From Actinomycetota bacterium (GTDB lineage Bacteria > Actinomycetota > Acidimicrobiia > Acidimicrobiales > MedAcidi-G1), in contig JABHCN010000020.1 of assembly GCA_018673475.1 (NCBI GenBank), positions 1 through 64,000 of the forward strand: a stretch of DNA of 64,000 nt, given 5' to 3'. The position numbers and the translations under genes were made by a program. The notes under the pieces were generated by a model. That model searched no databases. It saw nothing but the letters and a program-made list of their open reading frames with translations, and was not told the DNA's origin. This document shows, in pieces, positions 54,814 through 63,286 of this stretch. Within the stretch, counting starts at the first letter, position 1. Every line of letters begins with the position of its first letter.

Positions 54814-55289
54814 GCGCCATGACCGTTGACGCCACGCTGACCAACGCTGCCCTTGCCGCTGTGGCGACCGTCGACGACCCCGAGATTCCGGGAGTATCCA
54901 TCGTCGACCTGGGCCTGCTGGAGACGATCACGACAACCGACGATGGCAGGGTCACCATCGGCCTCATCCCCACCTTCTCCGGATGTCCAGCTCTGGCCAT
55001 GATTGCCTCTGACGTGGAAGCCGCAGTGGTGGGTGTCCAGGGTGTTGAGGCGGTCACCGTCAACTGGCTGGCGGCGCCCGTCTGGAACATCGAGCGCGTC
55101 ACGAACAAGGCCAGGAAGACCATGGCCACCGACCTGACCGTGGCGGTCAGGATCGGGGATGGTCCGACACCATGCCCCCGCTGTGGCACACCGACCGTCG
55201 AACAATCCGAGTTCGGACCCAGCAGGTGCAGGGCAGTACACCGATGCGAATCCTGCCGCGAGGTGATCGAAGTCATGAGAGACCGGTAG
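54810..55289 (+). CDS. paaD: Phenylacetate degradation protein PaaD (Fe-S maturation type)
   Basis: A 159-residue protein. The N-terminal MIP18/DUF59-like domain reads VDDPEIPGVSIVDLGLLETI and IPTFSGCPALAMIASDVE. The C-terminus is a zinc-ribbon-like module with CPRCGTPT and CESC (four cysteines) separated by FGPSRCRAVHRC. PaaD is needed for activity of the epoxidase, probably in cluster or iron maturation. Here it lies between paaA and paaB, unlike the common A-B-C-D order. Confidence 0.92.
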   Translation: MSAMTVDATLTNAALAAVATVDDPEIPGVSIVDLGLLETITTTDDGRVTIGLIPTFSGCPALAMIASDVEAAVVGVQGVEAVTVNWLAAPVWNIERVTNKARKTMATDLTVAVRIGDGPTPCPRCGTPTVEQSEFGPSRCRAVHRCESCREVIEVMRDR

Positions 55290-55299
55290 AGGAGCACAC

Positions 55300-55572
55300 A
55301 TGCGTACCTACGAGATATTCCTGAAAAGGGACGGGCAGGAGGAGTACCGGCACGCCGGGAGCATCGACGCACCCGACGACGAGCTGGCACTGCTGCTGGC
55401 CCGCGAGAACTACCTGCGCCGCGCCGAGGGTGACCTGCTCTGGATGGTCGACCGCCAACACCTCCTGATCGGTGACAGGGACTTCGTGGCACCCAACTCA
55501 GACAAGCCGCACAGAGACAACGACGGGCTCCTCGTAGCAGCCCACCGCAAGAGCCAGAGGGAGAGCCGATGA
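55300..55572 (+). CDS. paaB: Phenylacetyl-CoA epoxidase subunit B
   Basis: A 90-residue small subunit that links PaaAC heterodimers. TYEIFLKRDGQEEYRHAGSIDAPDDELALLLARENYLRRAEGD and the WMVDRQHLL strand match PaaB closely. RBS GAGGAG precedes ATG 55300. Overlaps paaC by 4 nt. Confidence 0.94.
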   Translation: MRTYEIFLKRDGQEEYRHAGSIDAPDDELALLLARENYLRRAEGDLLWMVDRQHLLIGDRDFVAPNSDKPHRDNDGLLVAAHRKSQRESR

Positions 55573-56333
55573 CATCCATGACCCCCGGAACAGCAGAGTT
55601 TCTCCTCGCCTTCGCCGACGACGAGCACCTCATGGGGCAACAGCACACCGAGTGGATCGGTGTCGCGCCCTTCCTCGAAGAGGACATGGCATTCGCCAGC
55701 ATCGCCCAGGATGAACTCAGCCATGCAGCCCTTCTATACGCCATCGTCGCCGACAACGGACAGGGCAGCCCACCAGACGACCGGGCGATCGACGCCCTCG
55801 CCTTTGACCGGAGCGCAGCCGACTACCGGTCAGCCCAGATCGTCGAGGTGGCCTGCACCGGATGGGCACATGCCCTGGTTCGCCACTGGCTCTACGACAC
55901 TGCAGAGGAACTCCGTTGGTCGCTCGTAGAGGACTCCGGTCTCGAACCACTGAAGGATGCTGCAGCCCATGCGGCCCGCGAGGAGAGGTTCCACGTCCGC
56001 CATGCCGATGGCCTGATAGACGTGCTGCTCCAGGCCCCGGACAGCGCCGACCGGCTGGCAGACGCCGTGCGGGACCTCCTGCCCCTCGCTACAGGCCTTT
56101 TTGACCCAGCCCCTGGAGAAGCAGAGGCCATCGAGGCCGGCATTGCCTCGGCACCGTTCGACACCGTGCTGCCCGAATGGACCGACAGGGTCCGGGCCCG
56201 GTTCCCAGACATTGACATCGGAACCATCTCGGCACCGGCCTTCGCCAGCCGGACACAGAGGCATGGAGACTTCCCAGCGCTGCTTGCCAGGATGAACAGG
56301 GTCAGGGGTCTCGACCCGACCGCCGTCTGGTAG
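55569..56333 (+). CDS. paaC: Phenylacetyl-CoA epoxidase structural subunit C
   Basis: A 254-residue ferritin-like subunit paired with PaaA. FLLAFADDEHLMGQQHTEWIGVAPFLEEDMAFASIAQDELSHAALLY at the N-terminus and AAREERFHVRHADGL near residue 137 define the family. PaaC is structural in known systems; some metal-like residues persist. ATG 55569 overlaps paaB (ATGA). It ends the epoxidase block; the next gene is a racemase 31 bp away, not paaE. Confidence 0.94.
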   Translation: MTSMTPGTAEFLLAFADDEHLMGQQHTEWIGVAPFLEEDMAFASIAQDELSHAALLYAIVADNGQGSPPDDRAIDALAFDRSAADYRSAQIVEVACTGWAHALVRHWLYDTAEELRWSLVEDSGLEPLKDAAAHAAREERFHVRHADGLIDVLLQAPDSADRLADAVRDLLPLATGLFDPAPGEAEAIEAGIASAPFDTVLPEWTDRVRARFPDIDIGTISAPAFASRTQRHGDFPALLARMNRVRGLDPTAVW

Positions 56334-56364
56334 TCGCCATCTACTCCAGCGCTACGGTGCCGCC

Positions 56365-57357
56365 ATGATCCCCGGACCGGGCGAGTTCCTGGAAACCACC
56401 GACTACCACTGTGCCGGCGAGCCCTTCCGCATCCTTGACGTGGGCCCCATGGAGGGCCGAACCGCAGGCGACCGCCGTGAGTGGGCGATGGCGAACCTGG
56501 ACGAGTTGCGGCGCTTCCTCGTCAACGAGCCTCGCGGACACGCCGACATGTACGGCGGCTTCGTCGTGCCACCCGACGACCCCGACGGTGACCTGGGGAT
56601 CGTCTTCTTCCACAAGGACGGCTTCAGCACCGCATGTGGCCACGGAACGATCGCAATCGTCACCTGGGCAATCGACATGGGCCTGGTCGCAGCAGACGGT
56701 GACACCGTCGAGGTGGTCGTGGACGTGCCCTCCGGTCGCCTACCGACTGTTGCAGGCCTGGATGGGGGCAGGGTGGCCAGCGTCAGGTTCCAGAACGTTC
56801 CCGCCTACGTAGGTGCCACAGGAATGGAGATCTCCACCACCTTCGGGATGGTGCCCGTGGACATCTCGTTCGGTGGTGCCTTCTACGCCTCTGTGGACCT
56901 CGACCAGATGGACCTCTCGGCTACCACCGGAGGCCTCGATGACCTGATCTCACTCGGACGCCAGATCAGGACCGCCCTAGACAACTCACCCGCCGTTGTA
57001 CACGCCCCAGACGACCGACTCTCGGGCCTGTACGGCACGATCTTCCACGAGACGATCGGCGACGATCCACTCCACCAGAGGAACGTCACGATCTTCGCTG
57101 ACGGCCAGGTGGACCGGTCACCGTGTGGCTCGGGTACCTCAGCGCGCCTGGCCCTTCTCTATCAGGCCGGCCTCATAGGGGTCGACGACACCTTCTTGAA
57201 CGAGGGAATCGCGGGCGGCGTGTTCGAGGGCCGCATCGCAGCAGCCTCGGATGCCGAAGTGGTCACCACGATTGAGGGATCCGCCCACATGCACGCCATG
57301 AGCAACTTCAGCCTTGACCCTGATGACCCGATCGGCCTCGGCTTCCAGTTGCGCTGA
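56365..57357 (+). CDS. Proline racemase family protein (hydroxyproline epimerase-like)
   Basis: A 330-residue enzyme with two catalytic cysteines, Cys91 in TACGHGTIA and Cys254 in DRSPCGSGTSA, as in proline racemases and 4-hydroxyproline 2-epimerases. Trans-3-hydroxyproline dehydratases would have Thr in place of the second Cys. TTDYHCAGEPFRI at the N-terminus is characteristic. The gene lies between paaC and paaK on the same strand with 31- and 39-bp gaps; its relation to phenylacetate use is not obvious. ATG 56365. Confidence 0.9.
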   Translation: MIPGPGEFLETTDYHCAGEPFRILDVGPMEGRTAGDRREWAMANLDELRRFLVNEPRGHADMYGGFVVPPDDPDGDLGIVFFHKDGFSTACGHGTIAIVTWAIDMGLVAADGDTVEVVVDVPSGRLPTVAGLDGGRVASVRFQNVPAYVGATGMEISTTFGMVPVDISFGGAFYASVDLDQMDLSATTGGLDDLISLGRQIRTALDNSPAVVHAPDDRLSGLYGTIFHETIGDDPLHQRNVTIFADGQVDRSPCGSGTSARLALLYQAGLIGVDDTFLNEGIAGGVFEGRIAAASDAEVVTTIEGSAHMHAMSNFSLDPDDPIGLGFQLR

Positions 57358-57396
57358 CACCACCGTCCGGCCACAGCGACGCCTATCGTCAACCGT

Positions 57397-58707
57397 ATGA
57401 GTTCAGGCCAGATGCCCGACACCGTCGGCCTCCCAGCCGAGCCTAGAGCGGCCCTACAGGTTGAACGCCTCAGGTCCCTCGTCCGACGCCTGACCACCTG
57501 TGGCAACACCTTCTGGTCAGAACGCCTGTCCGAGGTGGACCCCAGCTCGGTTACCACACTTCAGGACCTTCCTTCACTGCCGTTCACGGTCAAAGCAGAC
57601 CTGCGCGACACCTACCCCCTGGGCATGGTGACCACCCCCCTCACCGACACCACGCGGCTCCACGCAAGCTCTGGCACAAGCGGCAAACCCACGATCGTCG
57701 TCTACACGCCACACGACCTGGCCGTCTGGGCCGAGGTCAACGCCCGCTCACTGGCCCTTGCCGGAACACGACCGGACGACATCCTCCACAACGGATACGG
57801 GTACGGCCTGTTCACCGGTGGTCTGGGCCTCCACTACGGCGGTGAACGCCTCGGCTGCACGGTGGTTCCCGTTTCTGGTGGCAACACGGCGCTCCAACTG
57901 CAGCTCCTGAGAGACCTCGGAAGCAGGGTCATGTCGGCTACGCCGTCGTTCAGCCTGCTGTTGGCGGAACGGGCCCGCGAACAGGAAATCCTCGGCGACC
58001 TCAACGTCGAGATCGGGATCCTGGGAGCCGAACCATGGTCCGAAGGAATGCGCACACGCATCCAGGACGCATGGGGCGGGGGCTTCACAGCGCTCGACAT
58101 ATACGGGCTATCCGAGGTGATCGGCCCCGGGGTGGCGATGGAGGCCCCTGATGACCTCGGAGCCCTGAACGTCTTCGACGACCACTTCCTCCCCGAGGTG
58201 GTCGACCCCGAATCCGGAGAGGTGGTGCCAGACGGCGAATGGGGAGAACTGGTCCTCACCACGCTTACGAAGCAGGCAATGCCCGTTCTCCGTTACCGCA
58301 CCGGCGACATCACGAGGATTCTCCCGGACCCGGGGCCGCCAGACCGGCACTGGACCCGCATCGCCCGGCTTACCGGACGCTCTGACGACATGCTCGTGGT
58401 CCGCGGCATCAACGTGTACCCGCGCCAGATTGAGACGGTCCTGATGGACGACCCCGACGTCGGAGCCAACTACGCGATCGTCGTCGACCGCCGGGGCCCA
58501 ATGGTCGAACTGCGGGTGAGGGCAGAACTCGGTGACACCACAGCCGAGATCCCAGAGGTGACCGACCGCCTCCAGAAGGTGCTCATGGACCGCCTCAGGG
58601 TCAGGACCCCGGTCGAGTTGGTACCCCCCGGTTCGATGCCCCGGACCGAGGCGGGAAAGGTGAAGCGGGTCTTCGAGCAGGTCGACGACACGGATCCGCT
58701 GGGCTGA
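57397..58707 (+). CDS. paaK: Phenylacetate-CoA ligase
   Basis: A 436-residue adenylate-forming enzyme that makes phenylacetyl-CoA, the substrate of PaaABC. The phosphate-binding loop HASSGTSGKPTIVVYT is near residue 88. PaaK-type features follow: NGYGYGLFTGGLGLHYGGERLG, YGLSEVIGPGVAME and the C-terminal hinge LTGRSDDMLVVRGINVYPRQIE with the AMP-binding C-terminal domain. Location after the epoxidase genes supports the call. ATG 57397. Convergent with the kinase gene, 14 bp apart. Confidence 0.94.
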   Translation: MSSGQMPDTVGLPAEPRAALQVERLRSLVRRLTTCGNTFWSERLSEVDPSSVTTLQDLPSLPFTVKADLRDTYPLGMVTTPLTDTTRLHASSGTSGKPTIVVYTPHDLAVWAEVNARSLALAGTRPDDILHNGYGYGLFTGGLGLHYGGERLGCTVVPVSGGNTALQLQLLRDLGSRVMSATPSFSLLLAERAREQEILGDLNVEIGILGAEPWSEGMRTRIQDAWGGGFTALDIYGLSEVIGPGVAMEAPDDLGALNVFDDHFLPEVVDPESGEVVPDGEWGELVLTTLTKQAMPVLRYRTGDITRILPDPGPPDRHWTRIARLTGRSDDMLVVRGINVYPRQIETVLMDDPDVGANYAIVVDRRGPMVELRVRAELGDTTAEIPEVTDRLQKVLMDRLRVRTPVELVPPGSMPRTEAGKVKRVFEQVDDTDPLG

Positions 58708-58721
58708 CCGCCAAATCGGGC

Positions 58722-60116
58722 TCAGGGCCGTGCCCGGCTGACCGCCTCAGCCCAACGATCACGATCGACCGGCCCACGGGGTCGGACAATCTCGACTGGC
58801 TGCCAGCCCTCCATGGCATCGGCCGGGTCGGCTGCATCACCTGTAGCAACCCTCGCAAGGGCCGCTGCCCCGAGGGCCGTAGCCTCCACCTCGGAAGAGC
58901 GCTCCACCACCATTCTGGAAGCATCAGCAAGGGCCTGTACAAAGGTCGGGTTGGCACTCATCCCACCGTCCAGGCGAACGGCGCCGGGTCTTGTGCCAGA
59001 CGCCACGGCCAACACCTCGATCACGTCGGCACAGCAGTGCGCCACACCCTCAAGCACCGCCCTGCAGATCTCGGCCCGCCCGGTACCCCGGGTAACGCCC
59101 AGCAGTGTTCCCCGTGCACCATCGTCCCATGTGGGGGTGCCCAGTCCTGAGAGTGCCGGAACGAAGACCACGCCTCCGGCGTCATCACAGCCCGACGCCA
59201 GATCATGTGTCGAGGCAACGTCGGGGACGACGCCCAGGTCGACCAACCATGCCACCGCTGAGCCGGCGCTGAGAACTGCCCCCTCGAGCATCCACGCGAC
59301 GCCGCCCGGGGTTGCCCAGGCAGGCATGGCGTAACAGCCGTCGGCCCCCGTACCGGCGACGTCGCCGGTGCACATGTCGACCATTGCACCTGTTCCCGCG
59401 GTGAGTTTCGTCTGGCCTGCAGAAACGCACCCCAGCCCGATGAGCGAGGCCTGCTGGTCGCCGACCATTGCCGAGATCACTGGAGAGCCAGGCAGAACGG
59501 AGGCAGCCGCCACGACACCGGCCGACCCGACGAGTTCCGGAAGCGAACCGACCGGAATCGACAGGTGATCCAACAGGGCCGTGTCCCATGAGCCGTCGGT
59601 AGCCAGAAGGCCGGTTGCCGCAGCGTTGGTCAGGTCTGTGACGTGTGCTGTTGCGCCTGTCAGCACCCATGCCAGCCAGGAGTCGACGGTGCCCAGACAG
59701 AGATCACCCCCGCTCACGGCGTTGCCCTCCCCCATCATCCACTCGAACTTCGTCGCCGAGTGGTTTGGTGCCACGAACACACCCTCGGCCCGCAGTTCAA
59801 CGCATCGGCCCGATGTACGCAGATCCTGCCAACCGATTCCCGGTCCGAACGGTCGCCCGGTGGTGCGGTCCCATGCGACGGCCGATGCCCGCTGGCTGGC
59901 GATGCCGACACCACCCACCGGGCCGTGGCGTGCAAGCACCTCGGAGGCCAGACCCACCACCGCCTCAGCCAACGCCAGGGCGTCGAACTCAACGAGGCCG
60001 GGCGCCGGGTTGGTGGGCGGCAGGCTCAGCCTCTCCTCTCCGACAGGTCTGCCATCGTCGTCGACGACCACGCAGCGAACCGTGGTCGTGCCCGCATCGA
60101 TGGCCAGGGATGTCAC
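58722..60116 (-). CDS. FGGY-family kinase, glycerol-kinase-like with altered substrate residues
   Basis: A 464-residue sugar/polyol kinase. It aligns best with GlpK: GTVDSWLAWVLTGATAHVTDLTNAAATGL, VGDQQAS with catalytic Asp220, TKLTAGTGAMVDM and FVPALSGLGTPTWDDGARGTLLG. However, the glycerol-binding Arg-Glu pair of E. coli (QRETT) reads QRASA (Arg76, Ala77), and the Tyr of DPYFSGTK reads PNHSATK (Asn118). A substrate other than glycerol is therefore likely. GTG 60116 overlaps the AGPS-like gene (GTGA). Confidence 0.88.
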   Translation of the reverse strand: MTSLAIDAGTTTVRCVVVDDDGRPVGEERLSLPPTNPAPGLVEFDALALAEAVVGLASEVLARHGPVGGVGIASQRASAVAWDRTTGRPFGPGIGWQDLRTSGRCVELRAEGVFVAPNHSATKFEWMMGEGNAVSGGDLCLGTVDSWLAWVLTGATAHVTDLTNAAATGLLATDGSWDTALLDHLSIPVGSLPELVGSAGVVAAASVLPGSPVISAMVGDQQASLIGLGCVSAGQTKLTAGTGAMVDMCTGDVAGTGADGCYAMPAWATPGGVAWMLEGAVLSAGSAVAWLVDLGVVPDVASTHDLASGCDDAGGVVFVPALSGLGTPTWDDGARGTLLGVTRGTGRAEICRAVLEGVAHCCADVIEVLAVASGTRPGAVRLDGGMSANPTFVQALADASRMVVERSSEVEATALGAAALARVATGDAADPADAMEGWQPVEIVRPRGPVDRDRWAEAVSRARP

Positions 60117-61612
60117 GGCCAGAAAACCTCTCCGAACCTGTCGGGCAGACCCATCTTCCCCGGGTTGAGGATCCCCTGGGGATCGAGGGCCTCCTTCAGG
60201 GTGACCAACACCTCAAACCCGGAACCGAGTGCCTCAGCCATGAACCTGGCCCGGTTGAGGCCAACCCCGTGGTGGTGGCTGAGCGAGGCACCGGCCGAGA
60301 GCGCGGCCCGCGCTGCGACATCCCACGCAGCCACGTACCAGGCCTCACGGACCGTGGGGTCCTCGGGTCGGGCGGCGAACGTGAAGTAGAGACACGCACC
60401 GTCGCTGTAGGCGTGGGACTGGTGGGCTGACACGACCCTCACGCCGTCCATGGCTCCGACGACATCCAGCACCGACCGGTAACAGGAGTCAAGGTTGCTC
60501 CACGAGACCGTTACCTCCATCGTGTCGAACACAAACCCCTTCTTCGTGATTGCGGCCAGGCCGGCGACATCGTTTCGGTCCTCCCACCACTGTTCGACCA
60601 GACTCGAGTCCAGCGGATCGGCGGTCGTGCACTCCTCGGCCACTACCGCCATATCGGCCTCAACCAGGTGGGTGTCGCCCTCATCCAGAACCAGGAGGAC
60701 GTGCGCATCACCTGTGTCGAAGCGCGGTGCCGCCTCGGTGGAGTCGTAGACACGTAGTGCTGCCGGAGTGGCACCCCGCTGCATGATCCGCCTGCATGCA
60801 TCGTTGGCTGCTCCGAAACTCTCGAACCCGAAGGCCGATGTCAGCCGGACCTTCGGCTGATGGTGAAGGCGCAGCCATGACCTGGTGATGATGCCGAGGG
60901 TTCCCTCCGAGCCGACAAACACCTGGGTCAGATCCGGCCCCGCTGCCGCACGAGCATGACCACCTGTGATGACAACGCTGCCATCAGCCAACACGACCTC
61001 CAGGCCGACGACAAGATCCTCGATCTTGCCGTAACGGTTCGACAGCTGACCGGCGCCACGACACGCCAGCCAGCCTCCGACGGTGGACAGGGAGATCGAC
61101 TGTGGCCAGTGGCCGACCGTGAACCCCTTCTCGGCCAGGTCCGCCTCCAGAGTGTCACCGAAGGTGCCGGCAGCCACCTCGACGACCATCGAGTCGCTGT
61201 CGACCAGAAGGATTCCCGCCAGACCGGTCAGGTCCAGGAGGATGCCACCGTGCACCGGTACGCTCGATCCCAGCACCCCGGAGCGGCCGCCGGCCGCCGT
61301 AACGGGCACTCCGTGTCTGCTACAGGCAGCCACCACGTCCGCCACCTCCGTGGTCGTGGCCGGACGGACAACGGCGTCGGCAATGGCCGGTGCCAGACCC
61401 TCCAGAGCCCAGATCTGGGCAAGCGGCCACCAGTCCCTGCTGGCCTCGACCCTGTCGTCGACAGAAAACAGGACCTCGATTCCCCGGTCCTCGAGGTCGC
61501 TGAGAAATTCGGCCGGCACCTCAACCTGGGAGGCAGCCAACCTGATGTCGAGGTCGGCTCGGTCAACGCTCCAGTCGATCGGTGGTGTCGGACCCACTGT
61601 CTCAGATTCCAT
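60113..61612 (-). CDS. Alkyldihydroxyacetonephosphate synthase-like FAD oxidoreductase
   Basis: A 499-residue VAO/PCMH-fold flavoprotein. The FAD-binding domain (residues ~80-260) shows PATTTEVADVVAACS, AAGGRSGVLG, SLSTVGGWLACRGAG and FVGSEGTLGIITRSWLRLHH. The C-terminal half keeps features of AGPS: an Arg in PAALRVYDS, Tyr in GACLYFTFA and the SHHHGVG triple His near residue 444. AGPS makes ether phospholipids from acyl-DHAP; bacterial homologues may instead oxidise hydroxy acids or polyols. Lies between glpD and the kinase. Confidence 0.87.
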   Translation of the reverse strand: MESETVGPTPPIDWSVDRADLDIRLAASQVEVPAEFLSDLEDRGIEVLFSVDDRVEASRDWWPLAQIWALEGLAPAIADAVVRPATTTEVADVVAACSRHGVPVTAAGGRSGVLGSSVPVHGGILLDLTGLAGILLVDSDSMVVEVAAGTFGDTLEADLAEKGFTVGHWPQSISLSTVGGWLACRGAGQLSNRYGKIEDLVVGLEVVLADGSVVITGGHARAAAGPDLTQVFVGSEGTLGIITRSWLRLHHQPKVRLTSAFGFESFGAANDACRRIMQRGATPAALRVYDSTEAAPRFDTGDAHVLLVLDEGDTHLVEADMAVVAEECTTADPLDSSLVEQWWEDRNDVAGLAAITKKGFVFDTMEVTVSWSNLDSCYRSVLDVVGAMDGVRVVSAHQSHAYSDGACLYFTFAARPEDPTVREAWYVAAWDVAARAALSAGASLSHHHGVGLNRARFMAEALGSGFEVLVTLKEALDPQGILNPGKMGLPDRFGEVFWP

Positions 61613-61624
61613 CTGATCCTCCGT

Positions 61625-63235
61625 CTACATGCCCTGCTGGGCTTCGTCTTCAGCAGACACCAATGCCCTGAAGGCCTCAATCTCGTGCTCCCGACGCTGA
61701 CTGCTCCATCCCGCCTCATTCCCGACCAGGTCGGCGACCGATTCGACGGTTGCGAGGGTTGCGGCACGGTCCTCGAGGCGGGCCCTGGTTCGCCGTGACA
61801 GGACATCGTCGAGCGTCTGTGCCATCTCGCACCTGACCGCATGGACGGCCTCTGCCCGACTGTACGCAAGGCCGGGGACCAGCGGATCCGCCAGCGTCGG
61901 GTCGGCAGCGATCAGTGCACTGACCTCTCCAACCTCCGATCCATAGCGGCCCTCAAGGTGGGTTCCCGGCTCATCGTTCGAACCGTTTCCCACTGGCGTG
62001 GGGGTGCCTCTCAGACGCAACCGGCGGGTTCTGCAGCGACGGGACTCACCTCGATGCGCCATGACAGCATCGACGGTGTCGGCCGCCATCCGGCGGTAGG
62101 TGGTGAGCTTTCCTCCGGTAACGGTCACAACGCCGGTGTCATCCACCTCCACCACATGGCGCCTCGACAGGTCGGCGGTCCGACCCGTGTCGGTAGGCGT
62201 CACGAGGGGGCGCAGTCCGGCCCATGTGCCGGTCACGTCGTCGACGGTCAGGCCGGCATCGGTCATGGCGTTCACGGCATCAAGCAGATAGGTGACGTCC
62301 TCTGATCGGCACAGTGGTTCGTCAAGGCCACCGTCGTGGTCTGTATCTGTCGTTCCTATGTAGGTGTGACCGTCCCTCCACGGCAGCACGAACACGCTGC
62401 GCCCATCTCCCCTCACCGGCAACAGCACGGCCAGGTCCACCTTGAGGCGTTCACGCGGAACCGTCACGTGAACGCCCTTCGCAGGCCGCATCTCCAGATC
62501 GCTTTCGACTCCGGCAATCGACTGGACGTCTGCTGCCCAGACCCCACAGGCGTTCACCACAGCCCGACATGCCACCTGGACCTCACGCCCATCGGCCTCG
62601 ACGGTCGCAGCAACAACCTGCCCGTTCCGTCGGGTCACCCCTGTCAGGGCGGTGTAGGTCGCCACCGCTGCACCGTGGTTGAGAGCAGCGGTTCGGGCAA
62701 TGGCCAGGGTCAGCCTGGCGTCATCGGCCCAGGCGTCGAAGTAGAGATACCCAGAGGCGACCAGGTCACGCCTGAGGCCCGGCAGGTACCCGAGCACCTC
62801 TTCGGCCCGGAGGCGCCGGTGTCGGCGGCCGATCCGGAGCCCGCCGGTCAGGTCGTACTGCCACATCGCCAACCCGAGGCCGAATGAGATACGCCTGCTC
62901 ACCACGCCGCCCTTCTTCAAGATGGGTATGACGAACGGGAGGACAGAAACCAGGTGTGGTGCGTTGCGGCGCAGGCGCTGACGCTCGGCCAGGGCCTGGT
63001 AGACCAGCCCGAACTCCCCGTGCTGGAGGTACCTGAGCCCACCGTGAACCATCTTGGACGACCGTGACGACGTACCGACGGCGAGGTCGCCCTTGTCGAT
63101 GAGAGCGACAGAAAGGCCACGCGACGCTGCATCGAGGGCTACACCGGCCCCAGTGATGCCACCCCCTACGACCAGAACGTCGAACTCCTCGGTGCCCAGG
63201 CGCTGCAGCGAGTCCTCTCGCCTGAACGACGGCAT
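61625..63235 (-). CDS. glpD: FAD-dependent glycerol-3-phosphate dehydrogenase
   Basis: A 536-residue membrane-associated flavoenzyme oxidising glycerol-3-phosphate to DHAP with electrons to quinone. The FAD motif DVLVVGGGITGAGVALDAASRGLSVALIDKGDLAVGTSSRSSKMVHGGLRYLQ occupies residues ~18-71. LPWRDGHTYIGTTDTDHDG (near residue 283) and RPLVTPTDTG (near 330) are substrate/FAD regions, and a C-terminal helical domain follows. ATG 63235 is chosen over the adjacent TTG 63238. 12 bp upstream of the AGPS-like gene. Confidence 0.94.
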   Translation of the reverse strand: MPSFRREDSLQRLGTEEFDVLVVGGGITGAGVALDAASRGLSVALIDKGDLAVGTSSRSSKMVHGGLRYLQHGEFGLVYQALAERQRLRRNAPHLVSVLPFVIPILKKGGVVSRRISFGLGLAMWQYDLTGGLRIGRRHRRLRAEEVLGYLPGLRRDLVASGYLYFDAWADDARLTLAIARTAALNHGAAVATYTALTGVTRRNGQVVAATVEADGREVQVACRAVVNACGVWAADVQSIAGVESDLEMRPAKGVHVTVPRERLKVDLAVLLPVRGDGRSVFVLPWRDGHTYIGTTDTDHDGGLDEPLCRSEDVTYLLDAVNAMTDAGLTVDDVTGTWAGLRPLVTPTDTGRTADLSRRHVVEVDDTGVVTVTGGKLTTYRRMAADTVDAVMAHRGESRRCRTRRLRLRGTPTPVGNGSNDEPGTHLEGRYGSEVGEVSALIAADPTLADPLVPGLAYSRAEAVHAVRCEMAQTLDDVLSRRTRARLEDRAATLATVESVADLVGNEAGWSSQRREHEIEAFRALVSAEDEAQQGM

Positions 63236-63286
63236 CAACGGTCCACGCCCTCGCGGGACCGAGGTGTCACAACAGGGCCTGATCGG

